A stretch of DNA of 64,000 nucleotides, from assembly GCF_000208865.1 (NCBI RefSeq), contig NC_018395.1:2945920-3009919 (forward strand), in the 5' to 3' direction. The notes below the pieces were generated by a model that worked only from the letters and a program-made list of their open reading frames with translations, did no database searches and was not told the origin of the DNA. This DNA is from Neospora caninum Liverpool (taxonomy: Eukaryota; Apicomplexa; Conoidasida; Eucoccidiorida; Sarcocystidae). Both the position numbers and the translations under genes were made by a program. Positions 11,286 through 23,450 of the stretch are shown here, piece by piece; positions within the stretch are counted from its first letter, which is position 1, and each line of letters starts with the position of its first letter.

Positions 11286-14200
11286 GGTTCAGAGACTTTT
11301 GGTTTTCTTTCTGTCGGTGATTCTCGCTGTTGCCCCCACTATCGCTGTTTCGGCGCGTGTCTCCCTTGTACGTGTGCTTCGATCATCTCCCGTTGCCGTG
11401 GCGGCCTCTCTTCTCTCTGGTAGACTGCTCCTCCACCCTACCGCGGGTTCGGGGAAAGACCGCCGGAAGGCTGGGAAAATTCCAGTCTATGGGGTCAGCA
11501 AGAAAAAGGAGGAAAGGGGAGCAAAGGAACAGAAGGAAAGGGAACAGAGGTGGTTGTGCGGGAAGGCTCAACTGGCATTCCGAGTTTTGGGCGAAAAGCT
11601 GAGTCGGGAAGCGAAGGAAAGAAAGGTGGGCCGCAGAAAAAGATGATTTGAGGCAGAAACTGCACAATGATGCAGTTTTCTACATGGTGGGAAGAAATGA
11701 AGGCAAGCGAGCGAGAAAACGGAAACGCGCTTTCTCTCTGGAGAGCAACGAGACGAGACAAGCGTGTTCGCCGGTGGCAGGAGGGCCCTGTGGAGTTCTG
11801 CGAAGGAGACGAAATCAAAAGAACGTCGACTGGACTCTGTCGGGAAAGAAGATTTTTACATTTGTCTTGAGAAAAGTCGCACAGAACACCCGACACCCAG
11901 CGCCTTTGGGCCGTGCAGGAAGGCCCGCCAAGTGAGCTGGTTTTTTGAGAGGTTTTGTACACAAGACGGTACGAATGCAACAGAGAGGTACACGTGGTAG
12001 GGTTCCTCCTCTTCTGAAAGAGAGAACGTGGACATGGGGGGGAAGCATTTGCGGAGATGATTTTGCACCTTTTCTCGCCTTTTTTTGCGATCAGATTTCG
12101 TCGCCAAGAGTCGGTGAGGCACATCCGTGGTCCTCCCGTCGGTGCGTCCTCGCTGTCTCGTCTCCTCTTCCCTGTTTATCAGGGGCGACTCTGGATGTTG
12201 TTTCTCGCGCTTACCTTCCTTCACCTCCCCGTTTCTTTCGTTTCCTCCTGGATTTCCTCCTGACGACTTCCGTCCCCATCCCCAACTGGTCCCTCACCGC
12301 TGCTCTGACCGCCCAAGTGCCTCGCCCCTACTCCCCTGCTGGCAAGCGCCATGCCGCCAAGCACACTGCTTGCACCGTTGGGTTGCAATACATCTCTGCA
12401 CACTCCGCAGTTGCACTGGAAAGGCTTGGAAGACAATCGTTCCCTGCGGCGGCACTGCCAGTGAGTATATACCCGGGGGTTAGAGGCTTTCGTCGAGACG
12501 AGTCCCGTTCGGCAGCGAGTGTGTTGGTCGCCGCTGTTTTGTAAGAGGTGGACCAAGGAGCGAAGCCGACTCACGGAGAGCACGGCCAGAAGCATCTAGA
12601 GGAAACGAAGGAACACAGGCGGACGCCGACGGCGCATGGACAGGCACGATAGTCGAGAGCAGACGTTCTTCACCACTGGGAAGAGAACGGACTAGCACCA
12701 CGTGAAATGCTGTACCTTCTTGCCTTCATTTTTCGCTGGGCCGGAGACGCACCAGGGACAGGTGGCCGGAGGGTGCGGGTAAAGGGGTATGAAAAGAGGG
12801 AGAAGAAAGATCCAGTTGTGAAAGAATGGGCGCCGGCAGCAGTCTGTGTTGTTTCTAAACTGAGATTCCAAGTTGAGGAGGGGATAGAAGACTCCATAAC
12901 TCATTCGGATGACGGTATGATATGCGCGTTGCCGCGCGGCGACGCGCTTCACACTCGATTCCGCCGCCGCGGAAAAGAACCACCATTCCTTAGTGAGCCT
13001 TTTGCCGAGTACGGAAATCACTCCAATCATTATTGCAGGTGGAGGGGCAAGTTTCCACCGGGGCCATTAGAAGGTAGACGGGAAAACAAAATATGCGGCT
13101 GCTGCCGCGATTTCCGTGTTCTCGAGCAGCGCGTGCCCTGCCGGAGCTGATCGGTACAGGGGCCAGTATTCAGCAAGCAGGCGCTTTCGATTCTGAATTT
13201 CTCAGATACACGTTTTTGTAGGTACGCAGACAGTAATTCGCGCCGTCAGAGTTGTTTCCAGGGCCGAACATCGCGGGAAATTATCCACACGAAGGAACAA
13301 GCGCCGGTGGCGCGGCGCCCCCACGGGTTGTTTCGTTCGATGGTTCATTCTTGGCGAGGTCTTCTGACCATGTTCTCTGATGACTGCACGTTGCGTAGTG
13401 CAAGTGAACAAAGTGAACAGTTAGCGCCAAGGTTTCGGTGACTGGGGTGCTGTACAGAGGCGCTGCAACTCCTCACGTGAGAGCACGAGACTCCCCCGGA
13501 GAGCGGCGGTAACACTACGCGCCTTTTGTCCTGCCTGTTCCCCTTCTTGGAAAAAACAGTGAACGGTATCAGTGAACGATATCGGTCGGTGGCCGTGATG
13601 CGTATCACTTTCCTTCCCGTAATGGAGTGGTTCCGAACTGTCTTGGCCTCACTAAGCACTGTTGCGCACTGAACAAGTATATGGCCCTCTTCGTGCCTGC
13701 ATACGTCTCTGAATCCCAGCCATAAGAAGAATCCGCCCAAAGCGGCCTGACCGACCGGTGAACGTCGCCCATTGGCGGTAGAACCCTCCAGCGGAGGCTC
13801 AGACCGGTCTCGTCGTTTCCTAGGGGTGTTGGGGAGCGCGAGGCGCTTCGCAGGATGCGGAGGCAAGTACACTAGGAAAGTCGACTCTTTGTAGTCTCCC
13901 TGTTTTTTCTCGTCTCGACCGTATCCACGTCGCCTGTTGCGAGGGGAAGCGAGCGTTCACCGGTCCCCAGCTGGCGGATTCCGCTCTGTCAGGTTCGCAC
14001 GTTTCGCCAGGCTGCGATGCGGAACCGACGTTTTGGCCGGCAGTTCAAGTGCGGTTGCACTTGAGGCATCCCGGCGCTCTCCTGCCTTTTGCCGAAACCG
14101 CTCTCTCTCCCGTCGGGGCGATGCGCCTGTTTCCTTCGTGACGGCTAACGGAAGCTGTTAAACCGATTCGATATCTGCCAGAAAGGGCGGTTTTCAAGGG

Positions 14201-14897
14201 GCAGCACCCGAGAAGCGCTCGAGACCTTTTGCTGAATTTTGCCCCGATCCAAAAAGACCACGCTTTCTCATCGGCTGCGGCACGTCTGCCGTAACCTCCG
14301 CACGGCACGGGTTATAGAGACAGCCAAACCCAGGCGGCTGGGCATTCGCCGGAACTTTCCAGGTGTGGTGGTTGCTCGGGGATCGGCGCGGCCAGCCTGG
14401 GAACCCGACGTTCGTACGCCGACCGCCTTCACGTCCGTGTTTTTCCCGAGCTTTCGTGGCAGGCGCGGCAGGGACCGGTTGCGGTGGATACCCGCATGAC
14501 CCACCCTCCCCTCGTCCCACAGGGTGGGCAGTGGGCGGCACCGAGGCGGCGCCTGAGCAGCGGTATCCGAATGTTTCTCGCCAGATCTGTTATAATCGAG
14601 TTTGCACTTTGGAACGTGTTTAGTTTTTTGCGAGAAAACGTTTTTTTCTTTTCGTGTCCTAAAGTACACGGTTTGCTTGGGTGAAGCAGAGAGACCCGTC
14701 GACCTCCGACCGGTTCCTCCCCCCTCCCCGTGCACGGCCCACCTCTCGCGCCTGCGCTCGAGCTAGTGCCGTGTGTCGACTTTTAAAGTTTCCCTTGTGC
14801 ACGCAGCGCTGCGGGAAAACTGTGCTCGCGAAACTTTTCTCAGGGTCGCGTTCACGAGCTCCGCACTCTCTCCGTCTGTCCCCGGAACCCCGTCAAA
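11286..14897. other. Divergent intergenic region, CobW gene / secreted-protein gene
   Basis: These 3.6 kb lie between two divergently transcribed genes and must contain both promoters and 5' UTRs. The right end (about 14580-14897) is T-rich and then turns to C/G-rich leader just before the AAAATG of the secreted protein. Only short frames without recognisable motifs occur (for example 13345-13872 on the minus strand). No TATA box or RNA gene could be supported. Confidence 0.45.
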
Positions 14898-15521
14898 ATG
14901 AAGCTCTCCAAGAAGGTCGTCGCTGCTCTCCTTTTCTCCGCCGCGGTCCTGCTGTGCGGCGCCGCATCTGTCTCCGCCGCAGTGGAGGTGGAGACCGAAC
15001 AGCACCAGGCCGAGGTGGATTCCGAAGGAGCGGATGAAGTCGACCTCGCCGATGCTGCCGAAGATGGCGCCGACGAACAAGCGGTCGTCACTCCCCGCAG
15101 CCAGCGCAGCAGCCAGGTTCAATCCAAAAAGGGTGCGTCCGGTGCCCTCAAGATTGGCAGCGCTCTCGCTGCTGCTCTTTTGGCTCTCGGCGTCGGTTAC
15201 GCCGTGTTGGGAGGCGAGTCCTCTGGTTCGGACGTTCCTGCGGAGAGCTCCGAGCTGGCCGCCAAGGCGACTGATGCCTTGAACGCTGAACCGACCTCTC
15301 CCAAGGACAAGGCCACCAAGAAGAACTTTAAGAAGCTGATTGCGGCATTGGGAGGCGGTGCATCTGTCGCTGCCGCTATCGCTACGGTGTACTACTTGAT
15401 GACGAAGGGCGGCGCGGGCGTTGACTCCGACGCTTTGAACGAAGCCCTTAGTACCTTGAACGAAACCATCAACGTCAACGGCACAGCTCCCGCCGAAATT
15501 CCCGGAGCGCCTGCGATCTAA
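14898..15521 (+). CDS. Secreted dense-granule-like protein with two internal hydrophobic segments
   Basis: Single-exon gene of 207 residues, ATG in the strong context AAAATG. Residues 1-27 form a clear signal peptide (KLSKK, then a hydrophobic core to VSA). An acidic segment follows (29-61), then a polar Ser/Gln/Lys stretch, a first hydrophobic helix at 83-105, an Ala/Lys-rich spacer, a second hydrophobic helix at 147-168 flanked by KKNFKK, and a short Asn/Ala tail. No cysteine remains after the signal peptide, and no RRLxE-type export motif is visible. Codon choice is strongly biased to GCC/GCT, CTC, AAG and GTC, which suggests high expression. This architecture (signal peptide, acidic stretch, amphipathic or membrane helices, small size) is typical of coccidian dense-granule proteins, but the sequence matches none I recognise. 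The dense-granule assignment is an inference. Confidence 0.85.
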   Translation: MKLSKKVVAALLFSAAVLLCGAASVSAAVEVETEQHQAEVDSEGADEVDLADAAEDGADEQAVVTPRSQRSSQVQSKKGASGALKIGSALAAALLALGVGYAVLGGESSGSDVPAESSELAAKATDALNAEPTSPKDKATKKNFKKLIAALGGGASVAAAIATVYYLMTKGGAGVDSDALNEALSTLNETINVNGTAPAEIPGAPAI

Positions 15522-17778
15522 ATCCAACAGCGCACCCCCCTCAGGCGTGAGACGCCTCCGCCTGAGACCCGCAGATGAACGCAGCAGACGCGACCTTGCT
15601 CTGTCCATTCTCTCTGTGGGAACTAAGGAGAACTGCAAGATGTTAAGTCGAATGTGACTCCAGGGAAAGTTGATCCCTGTCATGCGCATTTCTCCAGTTG
15701 CTGAGACGACACACAGCGCCTCGACCAGGGTGGAAGATGTGCGCTTCGGTGTTTTGAGGGCACAGAGTAGCGGCTTTTCGGCTGTGCCATGTTTCAGTTG
15801 GTTTTGTCGTGCTCCCCCCCTCTACACACAACAACGGAGGTGCGTCCGGTTCCAGTCAACCAGTGTCTGTGCATGTGCCTTCCTTTGGCGCCTCGTCTGG
15901 AATTTCATTTCGTGCAAACCGAGCGTTACGCGGAATGCATGACATCTAAGTTCCTGAACCAGGAAGCGGGGATGTCTCAATTCCCTCGCAAAAACTAATC
16001 GCTGCGTAACGGGAGCAGCCGCTTTGCAAAAAGCCACTGACGGTGAACTTCACATAACGCACAGCTGCCAGCGCCGCCTTCACACTTAGCTGACATGATG
16101 AAACCGGAGTCGTGTAGGCACGAAGGCTGGTGTTGTGCACTCTGTCTTACAGCGCAACGCGCGTTTTTGCGGGAGCCCGGGTAGCACCATCATCACTGTT
16201 GCACCAAGGCAGTCACCAAAAAATGTCGCTCACGACAGTAGCAAAAGCGACCTTCGCAGGTGTGGGAGAGATTTTCAGTTTCAGACAGTCGGGAGCTTGT
16301 CTCCACGAGTCTTTCTGGGAGAGAGACGCCCAGGCGCGTTAGTGTTGTGCCTTACGTGTAGGGTTTGATCGCAGTTTCTCGCGGTCTTCCCACACTAGGG
16401 GGCGCCATATGTGTGCCGTGAGTCCAGCGTGTGCTCTACTGGTACACATCGGAAGCTTCACTACACTGGAGTGGTTCCTGGTTCGTGAGAACAGCTGGTG
16501 TGATGCAAAAAAATCAGAATCTGTAATTCACGTCACTGATGAACTTGATGCTGGTGTGCCAGGGGAGGGTTTCTTACTGAGTGTTTTTTCATGCTGGACA
16601 AGACAGGAGGGAGACAGGCGTTCCTGTTTGCTTTGAGATAGAGGGATACCGTGCTGGATCACAGGAAATACGGTTCCATTGGTCCCGTTTCCTGGCAAGG
16701 GAATGGGTAGTCGGCCCCCTCCGGCAGCGACGGTCAGTCGGCCAGATTCATTAGATACGTGAATCCATGTAACAGATCCACGAAAAGATATTTCGGGCCG
16801 GGAGATGAATGTTTCCGGTCTTCGAGACTAGAAGTACGTTTGTTCAGGCAGAGACTTCCTAGAGTCTAAATGAACCGCCTACAACATTTTTTGGGAGGAC
16901 GCCCAGCCACTATCACGCCCTGGAACTTCCCCGAACATCGACTAAGAGTCGCCGACACTGCACACGCGTTCGTCGCCACTCGAGCCGCGACAGGTGAACC
17001 ACTCACAGCGAGGAGACAGAGTCCAGAAGAACGTACCCACCCATCCCGTAGACAAGATTCCTGTCCGAGTTCCGGAAACGTGTGACGCCTTACCCTCATT
17101 GTCCCTTCACAGAGAATCAAGAGCCCCTCACGAATACCCATATCCCCTCCGTCCCGAATACTCACTTGTGAGCAATTATTTCCTGATTACCTTTGTTCGC
17201 CATGTCGGTGGCGACAGATGGCCCACGCATCCACACAGAAAAACCCGTAGAGGGTCACCGTTGTGTCTCCAGTTACACCAGCGTGTAGACGCCTGCAGGT
17301 GAGTACAGTCGATGGGTTCGAGGTTGGAAGGCCCCGCACTTTACATGTCATCAGCCACTGTCTTCCTTGTTTTGGAAGAACAATGGCGACCACGCGACGT
17401 GGCATACTGCCTCCCAGGCAGAGATAGATGCACAGCACAGCAGGAAGCGCCTGTCGTGTGCCCTCAGGATCAAGCACGTTCGTCCACAGTTTCGGAAGAA
17501 ATGTCATGGCAATGAAGCTGAGCGAATTGCCTTCCCCCTGTGCCCGTGTGGTTTTCCGTGCGAGTCACACACGACCATCACAAAAGCAGTCGGGTTATCA
17601 CTTTACGCGAACCGCTTGAGTCAATGAAGCGTCTAGAGAGGAGACTCCTGTTTCGTTGAACAGCATCTCGGAGAGTGGCTTCCCAGCAATCTCCCTTGAC
17701 GAGAAAACCAGTCATCTTCTCAAGCACTGGCCAACAGAGGATTGTTGCCTACGACAGCTATTTACCCGAGCAGGGCGG
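15522..17778. other. Convergent intergenic region
   Basis: This 2.3 kb region lies between the 3' ends of the secreted-protein gene (+) and the CorA-like gene (-). It is of mixed composition without long pyrimidine tracts. It should hold two 3' UTRs. Open frames are short and show no motif, and no RNA gene or mobile element was seen. Confidence 0.45.
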
Positions 17779-19356
17779 CTAGATCCTCAGCCTTTTCAGA
17801 AGACAACTGACAACGATTCCCGTGATGATGGTTCCCATGAAGATCGCTGCGGCGATGCTCCAAAAAATTGTCGCACTGGCGGGAATGTTCTCGAAACCAT
17901 GATGAATGTTCATCCCGAAGAAACCAGGGACCAGAGCAAAAAACCCAGTAATAGTCGCAAGCGCTGTCATCCACACATCTGTCTTCAACAGAAAGTTTCG
18001 CTGCATCCCCAAGTGGAGTTCAATCATCGCGAGGGAATCATCCATGTATTCGTCAATGCTTTTCACATTCTTGAGCACTGCATCAGCCTCCTGCGAGTAA
18101 CAGCCAAGAAGCATCTCAATCTCGTGTTTGATTGCTCGGTGCCCGCTGTTTCGACGGTCTTCTCCACTTTCGTCTTCCCACAGCTCCGGCGTGTCCCAGA
18201 ACCGAGAGATTGCCATGCGACGAAGAGTTTCGTCGTCGCCCAAAACGTCGTTTAGTGCGGTCAGAACCCCTGCAACTTCCGATTTGATGGTGTTCAACAT
18301 TTTTTGCAGACTGTTGACGCTAAGGAGGATTGAGGAGTTGACGCCGCTTCCCGTACGAAGGTCCGCGCAGATCGACACAGCCGTTTGGCGCATTTCCCGA
18401 CTCTGCCTGGACAACACATCCAGGGATTGGACAATGGCGGTTTCCAGCGCCAGGTATTCAAACGGTGTGGACGACTCGAGAGAAACGAGTTGTTCCAGCT
18501 TCTCCAGAAGAGTGGAATCGATTTCTGTTGGCGGTGACATGTCATGGACAGAACCTGCGTCTCCGACTGCGGCGCTCGAGCCAGACGACCCACCTCGTGC
18601 GGTGACTTCGATAAGGGATGCACCCGAGGAGTTCAGCTTTCCGTTTTCGTCATCGTCGTCTCTGCTCAACAAACCGTGTCTCAGTAGCTCGCAACGCCAC
18701 TCAGTCTGTTCGAACTTCCGTGCCTCGCGAGGAAAATTCCCCCGCCCTATTGGCAGCATGTACACCAAGCCATGCAAGATAACGATTCGCACGTAGGGCA
18801 ACGACACCAAAAGACAGTTTCGCCGCGTGATGATGGACGAGCCGTCGCTTCCCGCCGAAAGAAACAGGCGAACGTCGCGCACCTTGACGGCTCCGAGAGC
18901 CAGCTCTTCCGCCTCTGGCTTCTTGCTGTGTTGGTGGATCTTTGTCAGCAGATCGTAGATCTGGAACACAGCCTCGTCGAGTCCCTTCTTCGAGATCTCG
19001 TATGCGATGAAGGCTCTGCTCCGTGCAGCCACATGCTGCATGAGGGTCGTGCTTCGCTTTAGGGTTAGGGCGCCTTCGTCGCCCAAGTCCTGCGGCCGAG
19101 CCAGTTCGCCGGCAACTAGGCACTTCCGTTCTACCCGTGCTTTCAGCCGCGAAATCTTCCGCTGCAGGTACCGTGACTGTCGGCCCCTGTTCTGTGGACT
19201 CTGCAAAGTAGGAACACTTCCAACTCGGGCGAGTGGCGTTTGCAGCGAAAGCTGCCTGTCGAACTTCTCGCCTTTCGACCGGGGCAACAAGTATTCCTCC
19301 TCACTCGCGCTACCAGATGGCGATTCCCTCACGGGGCCGATTATAAACTGCTCCAT
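17779..19356 (-). CDS. CorA/Mrs2-type magnesium channel, intronless
   Basis: A single exon of 525 codons. The C-terminus carries the family signature: a first membrane helix (about 461-480, ATITGFFALVPGFF) ends in the GMN motif at 481-483, followed by a short loop, a second helix (about 497-517) and a basic tail KRLRI. The N-terminal ~440 residues are soluble. The stretch from about 128 onward (AFIAYEISKKGLDEAVFQIYDLL) and the helical region around 290-440 fit the cytosolic or matrix funnel of CorA/Mrs2 proteins, interrupted by Ser/Asp-rich loops near 240-280. Members form pentameric Mg2+ channels in plasma or inner mitochondrial membranes. The first ~80 residues are basic and Ser-rich, but a mitochondrial presequence is not certain. 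The loop after GMN reads IHHGFEN, differing from the usual acidic MPE. The family call is firm; the location is not. Confidence 0.92.
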   Translation of the reverse strand: MEQFIIGPVRESPSGSASEEEYLLPRSKGEKFDRQLSLQTPLARVGSVPTLQSPQNRGRQSRYLQRKISRLKARVERKCLVAGELARPQDLGDEGALTLKRSTTLMQHVAARSRAFIAYEISKKGLDEAVFQIYDLLTKIHQHSKKPEAEELALGAVKVRDVRLFLSAGSDGSSIITRRNCLLVSLPYVRIVILHGLVYMLPIGRGNFPREARKFEQTEWRCELLRHGLLSRDDDDENGKLNSSGASLIEVTARGGSSGSSAAVGDAGSVHDMSPPTEIDSTLLEKLEQLVSLESSTPFEYLALETAIVQSLDVLSRQSREMRQTAVSICADLRTGSGVNSSILLSVNSLQKMLNTIKSEVAGVLTALNDVLGDDETLRRMAISRFWDTPELWEDESGEDRRNSGHRAIKHEIEMLLGCYSQEADAVLKNVKSIDEYMDDSLAMIELHLGMQRNFLLKTDVWMTALATITGFFALVPGFFGMNIHHGFENIPASATIFWSIAAAIFMGTIITGIVVSCLLKRLRI

Positions 19357-22300
19357 TCGGTTTGTGAAGATAGCGAGAAAAGCCGCGAGACGGGCTGGCC
19401 TCTCCTGAGGGACACGTTCCGATTGGGTATGCGGAACTACATGAACGCACCCTGAACGGCGCGCGCCGAACTACGAGTTTCTCACTCCACCAAGGAACGC
19501 CGACTGAACTTCCGGTCGGTAGCGTACAAGGCATGAGGCGTTGCGCTCAAAATGGGAAGACGGGAAACTCCTCGCTCATGCAGCCGGGCGAATGGCGGCG
19601 ACTCAAGCAAGGCAGCGCGATGGACCTGTGGTGAACGGACTGCCGAGCCACGATCGATCCAAGCATCTTCATAACAGTAACGTACCGCCTTCGCCCACCA
19701 CAAATTTGGCTATTTCTCTTCAAAAAACTTCGTGGGGACATTTCTTCTCAACGAAGGAAGGCTGCAGAGTACCTCAGAAGCGCGCTTGCTGGAACGCCGG
19801 TCTTTGAACAAACAGAACCGGCTCGATGAACTGCACGCTACCCGGCTGTGGCACGCAAAAACCGCGCGAAAGTCCCCTGTTCAGCGAGGGGTACAGACCT
19901 GGACTCTGTCGCTGAAACCGCTTGAAAGATAATCTCTATGCCACACAACAAGAGGCGAGCCTCAAACCTTTCGTGTGACAGTGTTTTCGGGGACCGCATG
20001 CGGCGTGTCACGGCTGAGGCGCGAGAGCAAGACACGTACGAGCGGACGTTTCGACAGAGAACGGCCGCATCCAAATGACGAGAAACACCGCGCCATCACA
20101 ACACGTTTCACCTGGGGAAGCAGTCCAGGAATCAGAGGAAAATCACCACCACGGGGGACCGACAACTTCGTGCTGATGAAATAAAAGACAGCCTGCTGCC
20201 GCAGCTTTTTCTGCCTCTTCGCTAACTCGTCTTCAGTGGGGCGGGCTGACCTAGTTGGCGCTTTTCCGCGTTGTCTTGTCTACAAGGCTGAACCCTGAAA
20301 ACGTTAGCGAGCGCGGCCCGTTCTTTTGAGTGAGTTGCCTTATTGGACGCCGCGTGGACGTATTTCTGGGCTCGAGAGGGTTTGTGGAAAGGAGCGGCGA
20401 ACCGTCTAGCCGAAGTGCAACTGATGTAGCGCGCCTTGCCCGGTCGATTGCGCAACTGAGACCGCGGGACAGGCTTCCCGGTTTTCTCGCATGCGCTCCA
20501 TTGACAGATAGTTTCCTGGTGGCGTCAAACAAATATATCCAGGTCAGCCCGCGGTGAACAACAAATGGCAGGAAACTTTGCGGGCATGCGACCCTTCCCG
20601 AGTTCCGAGCCTCTTTGAGCAGCCACGCAGTCTCACAGATGCCGACACCGACGGCAACAGACTCCAGGTGCCTTTGAAAACACTTGGGCTGTGACGCTGG
20701 ATGGGCAGTTATGATTCGCGTGAGGCTGCCGAGGTTTTGCCTTTCGGGACGCTCTCCCTGGATTCCACACAGGGACTGGTTTCCAACGAAAAAGCGCCAC
20801 TGGTAGAAGTCGAGTCGAAAGCTGTGCGTGTGCATGTGCCGCTTATACCGTCGACTTTGGAGACAGCGACACGAGAGCCGGCGTTTTTAGCAGAGAGATT
20901 CGGCAGGAAGATGTGAAAACTGTTTCCTCTGAACCGCTGTGGTGCGTGATCGGGGAGTCTGCTCATACGACGGGCGGGCTTTTCGCCCAGGTTCGCGCGC
21001 CAGTCGTTCTTAGATTGTACTTTGCCCCCGCAACCTACCAAGACGCAAACAGATTTTTTCTCGGACGCGCTGGCGACTTCAGAGCCAGGTCGCTGCCGCC
21101 TGTCAATTTTCGGCTGTCTACCGGATAGAGGAGAGATGAAACGGGCTAACAACGGGGCCAACTCTGTGGAGGCAAACAGCGCAGCTGTGAGGGGCGCTTC
21201 TTCGGTATGCAGCAAGACTGTGGATCCTTTTCTGTGTGCCTTCTCGGCTTTCGTATGCCGTGTCCGTTCGAGGTCGTCCCTTCCTCGGGACGTGCGGAGT
21301 GCTTCACGGAACGCAAGAAATGGGCCTGGCTGTGTTTACTAGTCTCGGGTGGGTTGGAATGGATTCACGTATAGGGCTAACGGCACAAGCAGATTCGCCC
21401 GCCACCCAGTAGGTATGGGGCAGTTGCCTCACTGAGCGTTGTTGCACGTTACAATGGGCAGGAGCGGGGCGCACCATGGAGCCCCGGTGCAACAATACCT
21501 CTGTCTCATTTACCAGTCCGTGAGCGTCAGAGCCGTGAATGCCTAACGTTAGCAGACGAGTTCACTGGAAGCAATGGTTTCCCACCTAACGGAAATCAAC
21601 GCGTCTCCCAGTTTCCGAGGCAGCGCCGCCGTCACCCAGTAGGCTCCGGTGGCAACATCCTGTCCTCTACGTTACAGATGGTGACTGACAGAGGCAGTAC
21701 GGAGGAAACCAGCAACAGCACAGAGTTCCCGATGGGCTTTCGGAAAAGCTGCGGCATCTCACGGTGTGGCGCCCGCAATCTGGACGTGACAAAGCGGTGA
21801 ATTTTTAACACGCTTCCTGTTGCCACTCGCCTAGATCGCGTGGTGCTCTCTCGGGCAGCTGATGTGGGTCATCGTGCTTCGCACAGCGTGCCGTCGATCT
21901 TTGAAACCGGTTGCCAGCCGCCGAGATGGACCTTTTTGCCGTGTCTGACCCGTTTGCCGCCTTGCATTTGCTTCCCACTCGATCAAACAGAGCGTAGTAT
22001 AGGTGTCATGAGGCTGACCAACTCCTTTCGTGTATCGTCACAGTCCACCGTACGCCGTGGGCAAGGCATTAAGAGCATTGAAGCACGAGCTGAAGACGGT
22101 CCTGCATTCGAAAGTCGCCCTAGAGAGCCAACCTGCGCGAGCTCCCGGCGGCATCGACGTTTTCACGCCTCTCTGCATCCCGGGCGCAAAATTGTGTGGA
22201 AGTTCCTGAGGGACCTGCAGGAAACTGTTCACAGGTGTGTGCAACCTGAGCACACCACAGGGCAGCCAGCCACAGGATTCGGCTTATATTCGGTGCGCCT

Positions 22301-23450
22301 CTGGACAAGGTGTGCGCGCTGTTGTCGCCGGGAAGAAGGGAGACAGGGAACCCCGCACTTGCCAGCAGCGTCTAAGTGTTAAACTGGCACGAGACACCGC
22401 GTTGAGTTGAAGGAGAACGCTGGAAATATGCTGGATTTTCCGAGTCGGATGGGCGGGAACACTCTTGATCCGAGACAGTCGTCGACTTGAACGCTCCAAG
22501 GAAAGACAGGAGTCGCGTGGTAAATTTTCAATCTCTCAAAAAGCTGGCGAGGAAACTCCCAAAGATTGGTGACGCCTACCTTAGTCCTTTTTTTCTCTCC
22601 CATGCATGCTTTACACATCTTTCCAAATCGTCCCTACTCTTCACCGCCGGAATTGTGTCTCTGATCTTCTAGGCTTTCCGTTTTGGTGTCTCGCCTCGCA
22701 GTCTTCTCGCTGCTTTGAACTGCTTTCCTTCTCCACTCTTCGCGGGTCTCTCTCCGGTATATATTCATCCAGATCACAGAGCATTTGTTCTTCAGCTCTC
22801 ATCCTACGCTCTGGAGTGAGCACTCCCGTCCTTCTTGACTTTTTGATACCCATCATTCCTTTGCGTCGCGGCAGAATATTCTTTTGTGCCCCAGGGGCCG
22901 ACTCCGATCGCGGCGCTGAAAATTCTGGGACTGTAGCCAGCCTGTGACTTCGCGTCTTTTATTGTCTTCACGGGGACACGACAACCACCGATTCGTTCAG
23001 CACGCGTTCTGCTCTTAGGGTGGATTTCTGTTTTGGTGTGTTGTGGGCGACACCCTTCACTCCTGGTCATTCCACTGTACACGTTTTCCAGGTTTTCGTC
23101 GCGGAGAGTATCCACAAAGACATCCTTAACTCCCACTGAACGTCTCACTCCTATCTTTGGTCAAGGAAAGCAAAGGGGCGGTGAAGTGCGTGGAGACAGG
23201 ATTCCCTGTCTTCGTTCGCGGTTTCTGGCGCAAGGGACAGTCTCGCCTTTTTTTGACGGCGCGACCTCGTCGAAGAGAGTGGGGTCTGCGTGTGGACGAG
23301 GCCAACAAGCATCGCCAAAAGATCCTTCGGGTTTTTCTCCAGAGGGCTGTTACTGCCCGGAAGCGCATATATGAACACAGTGAGGAAGAAATGGCGCCTG
23401 CGGCTCGAGGAAATGTTTCGCTTCGGTGTACGCACACCGAAGCTTCAGAA
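19357..23450. other. Divergent intergenic region, CorA-like gene / Cpn20 gene
   Basis: These 4.1 kb separate two divergent genes and must include both promoters. Composition is mixed from 19357 to 22400, with a more pyrimidine-rich stretch at about 22600-23150 that could be the Cpn20 leader. A TGCATGC element occurs near 22603. Open frames up to about 190 codons occur on both strands (for example 20251-20835 minus and 21840-22382 plus) but lack motifs. No RNA gene or mobile element was seen. Confidence 0.4.

Noticed and set aside
13345..13872. 175-codon minus-strand open frame
   Set aside because: No motif, domain or compositional sign of coding, and it sits in a region without other gene evidence.
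14898..15521. Naming the secreted protein as a specific GRA
   Set aside because: Architecture fits, but the sequence does not match the dense-granule proteins I know (GRA1, GRA2, GRA5, GRA6, GRA7).
14763..15689. 308-codon open frame antisense to the secreted-protein gene
   Set aside because: It is the mirror of a strongly codon-biased gene; biased GCC/CTC codons leave few stops on the other strand. It has no domain or signal.
17310..17335. GGTTCGA box resembling a tRNA T-loop
   Set aside because: No matching acceptor stem, anticodon arm or upstream A box. Similar GGTTCGA words elsewhere (for example 52923 region) are coding.
19058..19070. Telomere-like TTTAGGGTTAGGG
   Set aside because: Under two repeat units, inside the CorA-like coding exon (it encodes part of LTLKRS). 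Chance occurrence, not an interstitial telomere.
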